In this document: positions 15,401 through 22,699 of the stretch, in pieces
How positions within the stretch are numbered: position 1 is the stretch's first letter
Layout: the number at the start of each line of letters is the position of its first letter
Assembly (NCBI GenBank): GCA_036491125.1
Contig: DASXCO010000109.1
Location: 1 to 41,255, forward strand
DNA: 41,255 nucleotides
Reading direction: 5' to 3'
Source of the DNA: Acidimicrobiales bacterium
Lineage (GTDB): Bacteria; Actinomycetota; Acidimicrobiia; Acidimicrobiales; AC-9
Notes under the pieces: generated by a model
What the model was told of the DNA's origin: nothing
What the model saw: only the letters and a program-made list of their open reading frames with translations
The model's database searches: none
Made by a program: the position numbers and the translations under genes

Positions 15401-15906
15401 GTCAGGCCGAATGGCTCCGCTTCACGTTCCCCCGCCAGCAGAAGACGCCCTGGCTCTGCATCGCCGACTTCTTCCGGTCCGAGGCGTCCGGAGAACCCGA
15501 CTGGGCCGCCTTCCAGGTCGTCACCATGGGCCACTCGGTCTCCGACGCGACAGCCCAGCTCTTCGCGAAGGACCAGTACCAGGCCTATCTGCTGCTGCAC
15601 GGTCTAGGGGTCGAGATGGCGGAGGCCCTCGCCGAGCTCTGGCACCGCCGCATACGTGAAGAATGGGGCTTCGCCGATGAGGACGGTCCCAGCCTGGGTG
15701 GGCTGTTCCGTCAGCAGTACCGCGGCGGGCGCTACTCGTGGGGCTATCCCGCCTGCCCCAATTTGGAGGACAACGCCAAGGTCGCCGAGCTGCTGGCGGT
15801 CGAGCGGATCGGGGTCGAGCTGAGCGAGGGGTTCCAGCTACACCCGGAGCAGACCACCTCGGGCATCGTCTGTCACCACCCTCGCGCCAAGTACTTCGTG
15901 GCCTGA
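12436..15906 (+). CDS. metH: Cobalamin-dependent methionine synthase
   Basis: A 1156-residue enzyme that methylates homocysteine using methyltetrahydrofolate through cobalamin. All four modules are present: a homocysteine domain (residues 1-310) with zinc ligands C224, C290 and C291; a pterin domain (about 330-600, with FLVVGERTNANGSKRFREAM); a cobalamin domain with the cap (about 630-720) and DVHDIGKNL, where H733 is the lower axial ligand; and a C-terminal SAM-binding activation domain (about 930-1156) ending with RYSWGYPACPNLED. It is slightly shorter than E. coli MetH (1227). It diverges from the cobalamin adenosyltransferase, which fits joint dependence on B12. Confidence 0.97.
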   Translation: MTSYLEAVAERVVVFDGAMGTSLQLAGLGPDDFGGAQLEGCNEVLVSTRPDLVAGVHRSFLEVGVDVVETDTFGAFPTVLTEYGIADRAHELNLAAARLAREVADGYARPDRPRWVAGSIGPGTRFPSLGQIRLAELRDAYEVQARALLEGGVDLFVIETVFDLLQAKAAIIACRRAMAAVGRQVPIQVQVTMELTGRMLPGTEIGAALCALDAMRPDLIGLNCATGPAEMGEHLRHLSHHARMPISCQPNAGLPSVVEGRMHYDLTPEQLVEFHRRFITDLGVSVVGGCCGTTPEHLRQVVDSCGGLTPAHRSPEPEPGAASLYTNVPFAQETSFLVVGERTNANGSKRFREAMLAEDWDTTTAMARDQVKEGAHLIDVCVDYTGADGRADMEQVASRLATQASQPIVLDSTEAEVVETGLSWIGGRAVLNSVNLEDGDAPGTRLDRFLSLAREYGAAVVCTCIDTEGQARTADWKLRAARAIHDIAVGRYGLEPSDLLFDPLALPLSTGMEESRRDGIETIEGIRRIKAELPGVYTILGLSNVSFGLTPAARHVLNSVFLHECVDAGLDAAIVHAGRILPLNRIDDRQRQVCLDLVYDRRSEGYDPLGELLSLFEGVSSSATSSAEDRSDWSLERRLEQRIVDGDRNGLEPELDQALGDGWSALGIVNDLLLAGMKTVGDLFASGEMQLPFVLQSAETMKAAVAHLEPHMEHDDQGGKGRVVLATVKGDVHDIGKNLVDIILTNNGYEVHNLGIKVSIGEMMAKAEEVDAHALGMSGLLVKSTLIMRENLEEMNGRGLSRLPVLLGGAALTRTYVERDLREVYEGRLFYGRDAFEGLRTMDRLRELQRTGENDPSFGREPGGRDLPPRKSQRPAEVSPDEIPARSPEVATDNPVFDPPFVGSELAKGVAIDEIAAYLNETALFRNQWGYRPERGEPDAEFKTRVRAVLRDQLAEARASGVLVPQVAWGYFAANADGDDLVIWKDEARQAEWLRFTFPRQQKTPWLCIADFFRSEASGEPDWAAFQVVTMGHSVSDATAQLFAKDQYQAYLLLHGLGVEMAEALAELWHRRIREEWGFADEDGPSLGGLFRQQYRGGRYSWGYPACPNLEDNAKVAELLAVERIGVELSEGFQLHPEQTTSGIVCHHPRAKYFVA

Positions 15907-15917
15907 CCCTCGGAGGG

Positions 15918-16652
15918 CTACAACGCCAGCGTCGAACCTCCGTCGACGACGACGGCGGCGCCGTTCACGAACCCGGCCGGCTCGGAGCACAAGAAGGCGA
16001 CGACCTTGCCGAAGTCGGCGGGATCGCCCATGCGGACGCCGCCACCGGCCCCGAGCTCGGCCATGCGCTCGGTGGCGTGCGGTCCGGGACAGATGAGGTT
16101 CAAGGTGACGCCCTGGTCGGCGAGGTCGGCAGCAGCCGTCTTGGCCCAGGCCCACAGTCCGACCCTGGCGGTGTTGGAGAGCGCCAGGGTGGGGACCGGC
16201 TGCTTGACGGAGTAGGAGGTGATGAAGCAGATCCGGCCCCATTCCCCCGCCCGGAGGGGCGACGCGGCGGCGCGGGCCAGCCGCACCGAGGTGAGCAGGT
16301 TGGCCCCGATGGCAGCCTCGAGCGCGGCGTCGTCGACCTCGAGGGCGCGGCCGAGCGGCGGTCCTCCGGCGTTGGCAACCAGGATGTCGAGGCCGCCGAA
16401 GCGCTGGACCGTCTCCTCGACGAGCCGAGCCGGTGAAGCCGGCTCGGTCACGTCCGCCACCACGCCGGCGACCTCGGCTCCGCGCACAGCGCGCGACCGG
16501 AGCGTCTTCTGCGCGGCGGCGACAGAGTCTTTGCCGCGGCCGGAGATCAGAACGCTGGCGCCCTCCTCGACCAAGGCCGCGGCCGAGGCGAAGCCGAGCC
16601 CGCGGGACGACGCGGCCACCAGCGCGACGCGCCCCTCGAGGCCGAGGTCCAC
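15918..16652 (-). CDS. SDR-family protein with altered catalytic residues
   Basis: A 244-residue short-chain dehydrogenase/reductase-like protein. The nucleotide-binding turn reads AASSRGLG, NAG is present at residues 94-96, and the C-terminus (GFVNGAAVVVDGGSTLAL) is typical. After the catalytic-region Ser146, the positions expected to hold Tyr and Lys are S159 and R163 (LALSNTARVGLWAWAKT), so the usual YxxxK is absent. Similar LALSNxxR sequences occur in a divergent SDR group whose activity is not clear. The GTG start lies 5 bases after the lipBA stop, and the gene ends the lpd-E2-lipBA operon. Confidence 0.85.
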   Translation of the reverse strand: MDLGLEGRVALVAASSRGLGFASAAALVEEGASVLISGRGKDSVAAAQKTLRSRAVRGAEVAGVVADVTEPASPARLVEETVQRFGGLDILVANAGGPPLGRALEVDDAALEAAIGANLLTSVRLARAAASPLRAGEWGRICFITSYSVKQPVPTLALSNTARVGLWAWAKTAAADLADQGVTLNLICPGPHATERMAELGAGGGVRMGDPADFGKVVAFLCSEPAGFVNGAAVVVDGGSTLAL

Positions 16653-16657
16653 CTGGG

Positions 16658-18286
16658 TCAGCCCGTCGCCGAGTGTGCGGTGGCGGCCGCCGCCGCGCCC
16701 CGAGCGTGGTAGCTCGACCGGGTCAACGGTGACGCCTCGACGTGCGTCAGCCCGAGCGCCATCCCTACCCTCCGCAGCTCCTCGAACTCCTCGGGCCGCC
16801 ACCAGCGCGCCACCGGCAGGTGATCGGCTGTCGGCCGCAGGTATTGGCCGAGGGTGACGATGTCGACCCCGACCGCCCGCATGTCGGCCAGGGCTCCGAC
16901 GACCTCGCTCTCGGTCTCACCCATCCCGAGGATCAGACCGGACTTGGTGAGTAGCCCGGCTTCCTTGGCCCGACCCAGCACCGACAGACTGCGGGCGTAG
17001 GACGCCGATGGCCGTACCGCCCGTTGGAGGCGGGCGACGGTCTCCAGGTTGTGGTTCAACACCTCGGGGCGGGCCTCGAAGATCGTGCTCAGGGCGGCCT
17101 CGTCGCCCTTGCAGTCGGGGATGAGGACCTCGACCGCCGTGCCCGGGGAACGGTCACGGATGGCAGCGATGGTGGCGGCGAACGCGGCCGCCCCGCCATC
17201 GGGCAGGTCATCCCGCGCGACGGCCGTGACGACGGCGTGGGCCAGGCCGAGGCGGGCCGTGGCCTCGGAGACCCGCTGCGGCTCCTCCGGATCGATCGGC
17301 TCTGGGTGGCGGGTATCGACGAGGCAGAAGCCGCAGGCCCGGGTGCACCGCTCCCCGTTGATCATGAACGTGGCCGTGCCCTCGGCCCAGCATTCGAAGA
17401 TGTTGGGGCACCCCGCCTCCTCGCACACCGTCACCAGGTCGAGGCTGCGCATCGTCCGCTTGAGGTCCCGGTACTCGGGCCCCATGACCGCCTTGGCCCT
17501 GAGCCAGCGCGGCTTGGGCTCGGCCAGCGCCACTCCTCGAGACGGGTCGACCCCGGCCTCGGCGAGACGTCCCTCGAGCCGGCTGGGCCCGGCCCGGGTG
17601 AAGGCGGACAGGTCCGACGGCGCCACTCGCCAGGCCACGTCCTGCCGCTCCGCCTGGCCCCAGAGACTCGAGGCCCGCGCCATCACCGCGTCGACCACCG
17701 TCGACATGGGGACGGGCACGTCCTCCGCCGCCAGTGACGTCACGGCCTTGTCGGGGATGCCACAGGGAACGATGTGGTCGAACATGGCGAGGTCAGGGTC
17801 GACGTTGAGGGCAAAGCCGTGCATCGAGCGTCCCCTGCTGATGCGGACGCCGATCGCCGCGATCTTGCGGGGCTCGGCCCCGTCGGGGTCGACCCAGACG
17901 CCCGGGTACCCGCCGAGGCGCCCGGTACCGGGCAGGCCAAGATCGGCGAGCGCGTCGATGACCAGCTGCTCCACGGACCTGACGTAGGACCGGGTCGCTC
18001 CAGGAACGGTCGGCACGCTGACGATCGGGTAGCCGACCAGCTGTCCGGGCCCGTGGTAGGTGACGTCGCCTCCCCGGTCTGCCCGCACCAGCTCGGCCCC
18101 CACCGACTCTGGAGGCACGAGCACGTGCTCGGGCTCGGCCCTGACGCCGAGCGTGTACACGTGAGGATGCTCGAGGAGGAGCAGGTAGTCGTCGGCGCCC
18201 CGTGCGAACAGCGCCCGCTGGAGCGCGTGGGCATCGCGATAGCGGACCCGTCCCAGCCAGCGTGCTCGCAACACCGTCGATCCCAA
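16658..18286 (-). CDS. Octanoyltransferase-lipoyl synthase fusion (LipB-LipA)
   Basis: One 542-residue frame holds both lipoate-making enzymes. Residues 1-225 are LipB, moving octanoyl from ACP to a lipoyl domain: RGGDVTYHGPGQ (71-82), K141 (KIAAIGVR) and C175 (HIVPCGIPDK) are the catalytic pair. Residues about 255-542 are LipA, a radical-SAM enzyme that inserts two sulfurs: auxiliary cluster C288, C293, C299; radical-SAM cluster C314, C318, C321; and the C-terminal RSSY (523-526) that ligates the auxiliary cluster. About 30 residues join them. The start is a TTG at 18286, or a GTG at 18274, just after the E2 gene that encodes the probable substrate protein. No stop or frame change separates the halves. 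Confidence 0.93.
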   Translation of the reverse strand: MGSTVLRARWLGRVRYRDAHALQRALFARGADDYLLLLEHPHVYTLGVRAEPEHVLVPPESVGAELVRADRGGDVTYHGPGQLVGYPIVSVPTVPGATRSYVRSVEQLVIDALADLGLPGTGRLGGYPGVWVDPDGAEPRKIAAIGVRISRGRSMHGFALNVDPDLAMFDHIVPCGIPDKAVTSLAAEDVPVPMSTVVDAVMARASSLWGQAERQDVAWRVAPSDLSAFTRAGPSRLEGRLAEAGVDPSRGVALAEPKPRWLRAKAVMGPEYRDLKRTMRSLDLVTVCEEAGCPNIFECWAEGTATFMINGERCTRACGFCLVDTRHPEPIDPEEPQRVSEATARLGLAHAVVTAVARDDLPDGGAAAFAATIAAIRDRSPGTAVEVLIPDCKGDEAALSTIFEARPEVLNHNLETVARLQRAVRPSASYARSLSVLGRAKEAGLLTKSGLILGMGETESEVVGALADMRAVGVDIVTLGQYLRPTADHLPVARWWRPEEFEELRRVGMALGLTHVEASPLTRSSYHARGAAAAATAHSATG

Positions 18287-18295
18287 CTCCCGCGC

Positions 18296-19729
18296 CTAGA
18301 GCTCCTGGATCCAGTCCCGGGTCTCGATGACCTCCCGGAGCTTGGCCAGGAACCGCGACGCGTAGGCGCCGTCGACCGCCCGATGGTCGAACGACAGGGC
18401 CAGCACACCCACCGAGTGGATGGCGATGCCCTCGCTGCCGTCGGGGAGGGTCACCACGACCGGACGCCGCTTGACGCCGTCGGTGGAAAGTATGCCGACC
18501 TGAGGCTGGTTGATGATCGGCACCGTGATCAGCGTCCCGAACGGACCCGGGTTCGTGATCGTGAAGGTGCCGCCCGCGATGTCGTCAGCGCCGAGCCTGC
18601 GCTCGCGTGCCCGGCTGGCGAGGTCCGCCGCCTCTCTCCCCAGGACGGGGAGCCGTTTGCCGTCGGCGTAGTGGATGACCGGCACGATCAGGCCCTCGGC
18701 GTCGAGATCGACAGCGATCCCCAGGTGCAGGTCGTGGTGGACGATCAGGGCGTCGTCACCCACCGACGCGTTGAGGTGGGGGAAGGCCCGAAGCGCCTCG
18801 ATCGTTGCCCGGGCGACGAACGGCAGGTACGTGAGCGAGATGCCCTCCTCGGCCCTGAACCGCTCGCGCTCGGCCCCCCGCACCCGGTCGACCGCCTCGA
18901 AGTCCGCCTCGACAGCTACGAGCGTGTGGGCCGAGGTGGCCTTCGACCGGACCATGTGCTCGGCCGTTCGCCGGCGGATGTTGGAGAAGGGGATCACCTC
19001 GTCGCGCTCGCCGGTGGGAGTCGCGACCACCTGCGGCCTACTCGGGAGCGGAGGTGGCGCGGCCGGCGGGGCCGGGGCAGTGCGGCTCGGTGCCGGTCGA
19101 GCCGGTACCGGTCGAGCGGGTGCCTCACCACCTCCGCTGCGGGCGTCTATCACCGCCAGCACGTCGGCCCGGGTGATCCGGTCGCCGGCCCCGGTTCCCC
19201 GGATCTCGGATGGATCGAGGTCGTGTTCGGCGAGGAGACGTCGGACCACCGGGGACAGCACCTGTCCCCCGCCGCCTTGGCCGTCGGTGGGGGCGTCCGT
19301 CGCCGAGGGCCGCGGCGCCTGCGCGGGTGCGGGCTCGGGCGCCGGTGGCGCGGGCGCCGCGGGCGCCTGCGCGGTTGCGGGCTCCGGTGGAGCGGGCGCC
19401 GGCTCAGGCGGTGCGGGCGGGGTCTCTGGCGCCTCGGTCCGCTCGGGCGCCACGGCAGCGCCGGCGCCGTCGCCGCCACTCGCCCCCGAGGGGGGCTCGG
19501 GGCTGATCACCGCCAACCGCGCCCCCACGTCCACGGTGTCGCCCTCGGGGACCAGGATCTCGGACAGGTAGCCCGCCGACGGCGAAGGCACCTCCGAGTC
19601 GACCTTGTCCGTCGAGACCTCGAAGAGCACCTCGTCCTGGCCGATCGGCTCACCAACCTGCTTGAGCCATCTGGTGATGGTCCCCTCGGTCACGGTCTCG
19701 CCGAGCTGGGGCATGGTGACGTCAGCCAA
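18296..19729 (-). CDS. dlaT: 2-oxoacid dehydrogenase E2 (dihydrolipoamide acyltransferase)
   Basis: A 477-residue E2 core subunit, also annotated as sucB in relatives. It has one lipoyl domain with the lipoylated K42 (STDKVDSEV), a long Ala/Pro linker, a peripheral-subunit-binding domain (VVRRLLAEHDLDPSEIRG onwards) and a catalytic domain with H449 and D453 in FDHRAVDGAY. It starts with TTG (MADVTMPQLGETVTEG), with GAGAGGA about 8 bases upstream, and overlaps the lpd stop by 8 bases. Gene order E3-E2-LipB/A resembles the M. tuberculosis dlaT-lipB-lipA region. With aceE about 8 kb away it is probably pyruvate dehydrogenase E2, though a shared role in other complexes is possible. Confidence 0.93.
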   Translation of the reverse strand: MADVTMPQLGETVTEGTITRWLKQVGEPIGQDEVLFEVSTDKVDSEVPSPSAGYLSEILVPEGDTVDVGARLAVISPEPPSGASGGDGAGAAVAPERTEAPETPPAPPEPAPAPPEPATAQAPAAPAPPAPEPAPAQAPRPSATDAPTDGQGGGGQVLSPVVRRLLAEHDLDPSEIRGTGAGDRITRADVLAVIDARSGGGEAPARPVPARPAPSRTAPAPPAAPPPLPSRPQVVATPTGERDEVIPFSNIRRRTAEHMVRSKATSAHTLVAVEADFEAVDRVRGAERERFRAEEGISLTYLPFVARATIEALRAFPHLNASVGDDALIVHHDLHLGIAVDLDAEGLIVPVIHYADGKRLPVLGREAADLASRARERRLGADDIAGGTFTITNPGPFGTLITVPIINQPQVGILSTDGVKRRPVVVTLPDGSEGIAIHSVGVLALSFDHRAVDGAYASRFLAKLREVIETRDWIQEL

Positions 19730-21122
19730 CGTGCAGTCCTCTCCCCGTCATGGCCAGCACCGTCTCGCCGAACGCCTCGGACAGCGTCGGGTGCGGCTGG
19801 ATGAACTGCGCCGCCTCTTCGGCCGTCGCCTCCCAGTTCACGGCCAGATAGCCCTGACCGAGCTGCTCGGTGACCCAGGGCCCGACCATGTGGACCCCCA
19901 GGAGCCGTCCGGCACCACCGTCGGGACCCCGCTCGGCGATGACCTTCACCAACCCCTCCGTCTCGCCGACGATCTTGGCCCGGCTGTTTCCCCCGTACGG
20001 GTCCTTCTTCACGACCACGTCGTAGCCCGCCTCCCGGGCCGCGGCCTCGGAGAGGCCGGCGAAGGCCACTTCCGGGTGTGTGTAGATGCACCAGGGGACG
20101 GTCGTGTAGTCAACCGGCACTACCGGCTCGCCGAGCATGTCCTTGATGGCAACGATGGCCTCGGCGAACCCGACGTGGGCAAGCTGCGCCGTCGGAACCA
20201 CGTCTCCTACCGCGTAGACGCCGTCGGCGGTCGTGCGCATGTGGTCGTCGACCCGCACGAAACCGCGCTCGTCCAGCTCGACGCCGGCGCCGGCGTCCGC
20301 CAGACCGTGGCTGTCGGGCCGGCGCCCGACCGACACGACCACCGCGTCCACGCTCACCTGCCCGCCATCGCCGAAGGACACGGTCGTCCCGTTCCCGTTG
20401 GGCTGATGGCCGTGGACCTCGACGCCCGTGTGCACCACGATGCCGCGCTTCTTGAACGACCGGGCCACGGCGCCGGAGACCTCGGCGTCGCACCCGGGAA
20501 TGAGCGACGGCAGGACCTCCAGCACCGTCACCTGCGTCCCGAGGTCGGCCATCATCGAGGCGAACTCGCAGCCGATGGCTCCGCCCCCGATGACCACGGC
20601 GGACGCGGGCAGGCGCTCCAGCTCGAGGACCTCGTCGGAGCTCATCACCAGCTGCCCGTCGATCTCGAAGCCGGGGATGGTCCTCGGTACCGACCCCGCG
20701 GCCAACACGACGTGCCGGCCGACCAGCTCGGACCCGTCGTCGACGCGCACCAGGTGGTCGGCGGCCAAGGATCCGGTGCCGATGACGGTCGTGATCTTGC
20801 GGTGCTTCATGAGACCGGCGAGACCCTTCCACAGCTGGTCGACGACCTTCTGCTTGCGGGCCTGGCTGGTACCGAAGTCGACGCTCGGCTGGCTGGCCTG
20901 GATGCCGAACTCCTTGGCTCCCGCCACGGTCCGGAACACGGTGGCCGTCTCCAGGAACTCCTTGGCCGGGATGCACCCCCGGTGCAGACAGGTCCCCCCC
21001 ACCTTGTCCTTCTCGACCACGGCCACCGACAGCCCGGCGGCGGCGCCGTACAGGCCGGCCGCGTACCCTCCGGGCCCCCCGCCGATGACCACCACGTCGA
21101 ACTCGCGGGCCGTGCTGACCAC
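19722..21122 (-). CDS. lpdA: Dihydrolipoamide dehydrogenase (E3)
   Basis: A 466-residue flavoprotein that reoxidises the dihydrolipoyl groups of 2-oxoacid dehydrogenases with NAD+. FAD motif GGGPGGYAAG (14-23), redox pair C45 and C50 (GGTCLHRGCIP), NAD motif VIGGGAIGCEFA and the C-terminal H444-E449 dyad (HPTLSE) are all present. The GTG start is inferred: AGGAGG overlaps it, so the true start could lie slightly downstream. A TAGGCT box lies upstream at 21141-21146. It is the first gene of the E3-E2-LipBA-SDR operon. Confidence 0.95.
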   Translation of the reverse strand: MVSTAREFDVVVIGGGPGGYAAGLYGAAAGLSVAVVEKDKVGGTCLHRGCIPAKEFLETATVFRTVAGAKEFGIQASQPSVDFGTSQARKQKVVDQLWKGLAGLMKHRKITTVIGTGSLAADHLVRVDDGSELVGRHVVLAAGSVPRTIPGFEIDGQLVMSSDEVLELERLPASAVVIGGGAIGCEFASMMADLGTQVTVLEVLPSLIPGCDAEVSGAVARSFKKRGIVVHTGVEVHGHQPNGNGTTVSFGDGGQVSVDAVVVSVGRRPDSHGLADAGAGVELDERGFVRVDDHMRTTADGVYAVGDVVPTAQLAHVGFAEAIVAIKDMLGEPVVPVDYTTVPWCIYTHPEVAFAGLSEAAAREAGYDVVVKKDPYGGNSRAKIVGETEGLVKVIAERGPDGGAGRLLGVHMVGPWVTEQLGQGYLAVNWEATAEEAAQFIQPHPTLSEAFGETVLAMTGRGLHVG

Positions 21123-21140
21123 CTCCTCTTGACTCCCCTC

Positions 21141-21146
21141 AGCCTA
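21141..21146 (-). promoter_or_regulatory. -10 box (TAGGCT) of the lpd operon
   Basis: TAGGCT on the minus strand lies 18 bases before the lpd GTG and leaves room for a short leader with AGAGGAGG. It is close to the plus-strand promoter of the LapA-domain gene. Confidence 0.4.
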
Positions 21147-21174
21147 GTAACTCTCCCCAGCTCGGCTGACGGGG

Positions 21175-21180
21175 TATACA
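21175..21180 (+). promoter_or_regulatory. -10 box (TATACA) of the LapA-domain gene
   Basis: TATACA ends 7 bases before the ATG at 21188, fitting a leaderless transcript. Confidence 0.5.
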
Positions 21181-21187
21181 GGCAGTC

Positions 21188-21580
21188 ATGAGGTTCGGGC
21201 GGAAGAAGCCGCAGGCCGGCGCTGCGTCGGCTGACCAGGGCGAGGGGACGGTTCAGCCGCAGGCCGGCCAGCCCTCGGCCGCACCGGCAGCAAAGGCTGT
21301 CCCCCGCACGCGGCTGAGCGCCGCCTGGACCACGGTCGCTGTCGGCCTCGTGTTCCTGATCGCCCTGCTTGTCTTCATCTTCCAGAACCTGACCGACGTG
21401 CGAGTGACGTTCCTCGCCTTCCACGGGACTTTCCCCCTGGCGCTGTCACTCCTCTGCTCGGCCGTCGGTGGGGCCGTCATCGTCCTGCTCCTCGGAGGCG
21501 CCCGCATGATCCAGCTGCGCCGGGCGGCGCGCCGGCAGCGCAGCGCCGCCGTGGCCGCCAGCCGGTCGACCGGGTCGTGA
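21188..21580 (+). CDS. LapA-domain (DUF1049) membrane protein
   Basis: A 130-residue protein with a charged, Gln/Ala/Pro-rich cytoplasmic N-terminus (residues 1-43), two membrane segments (about 46-66 and 80-102) and a basic C-terminal tail (RAARRQRSAA). The segment FIFQNLTDVRVTFLAFHGTFP between the two helices, written here only in part as QNLTDVRVTFLAF, is the LapA/YciS pattern. In proteobacteria the family serves lipopolysaccharide assembly; in actinobacteria its role is unknown. It diverges from lpd. Confidence 0.85.
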   Translation: MRFGRKKPQAGAASADQGEGTVQPQAGQPSAAPAAKAVPRTRLSAAWTTVAVGLVFLIALLVFIFQNLTDVRVTFLAFHGTFPLALSLLCSAVGGAVIVLLLGGARMIQLRRAARRQRSAAVAASRSTGS

Positions 21581-21593
21581 CGCGACGACGGGG

Positions 21594-21615
21594 AGAGGTG
21601 CTCAGTTCCACCTCT
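21594..21615 (+). terminator. Hairpin after the LapA-domain gene
   Basis: AGAGGTG (21594-21600) and CACCTCT (21609-21615) form a 7-bp stem with an 8-base loop, 14 bases after the stop codon. No T-tract follows. It may end transcription towards the convergent aldo/keto reductase gene. Confidence 0.4.
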
Positions 21616-21660
21616 TGTCGAATCAGGTCTGTCGACTCCCGAAGACCACGCGGTGGAGGA

Positions 21661-21710
21661 TGCTCACGCGATACGGGCGGTCCGCGCCCGAGAGAGTGAC
21701 CGCGTGAGCA
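21661..21710. terminator. Nested inverted repeat between convergent genes
   Basis: A perfect 10-bp inverted repeat, TGCTCACGCG (21661-21670) and CGCGTGAGCA (21701-21710), encloses a second hairpin with CGGGCG (21674-21679) and CGCCCG (21685-21690). It ends 4 bases before the aldo/keto reductase stop at 21714 and lies about 80 bases after the LapA-domain stop, so it could serve as a bidirectional terminator or an mRNA 3' stabiliser. Confidence 0.45.
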
Positions 21711-21713
21711 GCC

Positions 21714-22682
21714 TCAGCCTCGGCGGATGAGCGTCTGAACGATGCCGGGGAGAGCGGCCGGACCGGAGACGGGATCGAAGGCGTCCGACGCACCGGTCAG
21801 CCGGGCGACCTCCTCGTCGGTGAGCTCCAGGTCGGCGGCGGCGGCGTTCGACTCGAGCTGGGCGACGCTGCTGGCGCCGGGAATGGCCACCACGTTGGGG
21901 TGCCGGATGACCCAGGCCAGCGCCACCTGGGCCGCGGTGGCGTCGTAGACCTTGGCGACGTCCCGCAGAGCGGCGAGCAGTTGGGCTCCCCGCTCGAGGT
22001 TCTCGGGGAGGAACAGGCTGGCGAAGGCCCGCATCCCACCCGGGCGGTGCTCGCTGCTGTAGCGGGCCGAGAGGAACCCCTGGCCGAGCGGGCTGTAGGC
22101 GATGACGAGGCGGTCGTTCGCTTGCGCCCAGCCGAGCACCTCCTTCTCCGGCTTCCGGGCCACCAGGCTGTACTGCACCTGATTGCTCAGCACCGGAGCG
22201 CCGAGGGCGCCCTCGGCCGCTCGCCAGTCGCCCAGGGAGAAGTTGCTCACGCCCACGTGACGAACGAGGCCTGATCGCTTGAGCTGGCGCATGCCAGCCA
22301 TCGTCGGGCCGATGGGGACGACCGGATTGGGCCAGTGGAGCTGGTACAGGTCGAGGTGATCGACGTGCAACCGACGGACGCTGCCCCTCGCCCGCTGCTC
22401 GACAACCGGGGGGATGGGCATGACGGGAAGGATCTTCGTGGCGAGGAAGACCTCGTCCCGGCGGTCGGCGATCGCCCGCCCCACGATGCGCTCCGATCGA
22501 CCGAAGGCGTAGATCTCGGCCGTGTCGACCAGGTTGATCCCGAGGTCGAGGGCGCGAGTGAGGATATCGAGAGCATCGTGCTGGGCGTAGGCGGAGCCGT
22601 AGCCCCACTCCCGCGATCCGAACTGCCAGGTGCCCAGCCCGACCGCCGAGACCCGGACCCCACCGACTTCCACGTAGCGCAT
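21714..22682 (-). CDS. Aldo/keto reductase
   Basis: A 322-residue NADPH-dependent oxidoreductase with a TIM-barrel fold. The catalytic tetrad is complete: D53 and Y58 (VDTAEIYAFG), K83 (FLATKIL) and H116 (DLYQLHWP). The signature VGVSNFS and the C-terminal coenzyme segment IPGASSVAQLESN are clear. The substrate is not identifiable. Seventeen bases separate it from the SDR gene upstream on the same strand, so the two may be co-transcribed. Confidence 0.92.
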   Translation of the reverse strand: MRYVEVGGVRVSAVGLGTWQFGSREWGYGSAYAQHDALDILTRALDLGINLVDTAEIYAFGRSERIVGRAIADRRDEVFLATKILPVMPIPPVVEQRARGSVRRLHVDHLDLYQLHWPNPVVPIGPTMAGMRQLKRSGLVRHVGVSNFSLGDWRAAEGALGAPVLSNQVQYSLVARKPEKEVLGWAQANDRLVIAYSPLGQGFLSARYSSEHRPGGMRAFASLFLPENLERGAQLLAALRDVAKVYDATAAQVALAWVIRHPNVVAIPGASSVAQLESNAAAADLELTDEEVARLTGASDAFDPVSGPAALPGIVQTLIRRG

Positions 22683-22699
22683 CGGTGCAGCTTATTGCG

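Noticed and set aside
15900-15918. Small CCCT/AGGG hairpin between metH and the convergent SDR gene
   Set aside because: Only 4 bp of stem; too short to call a terminator.
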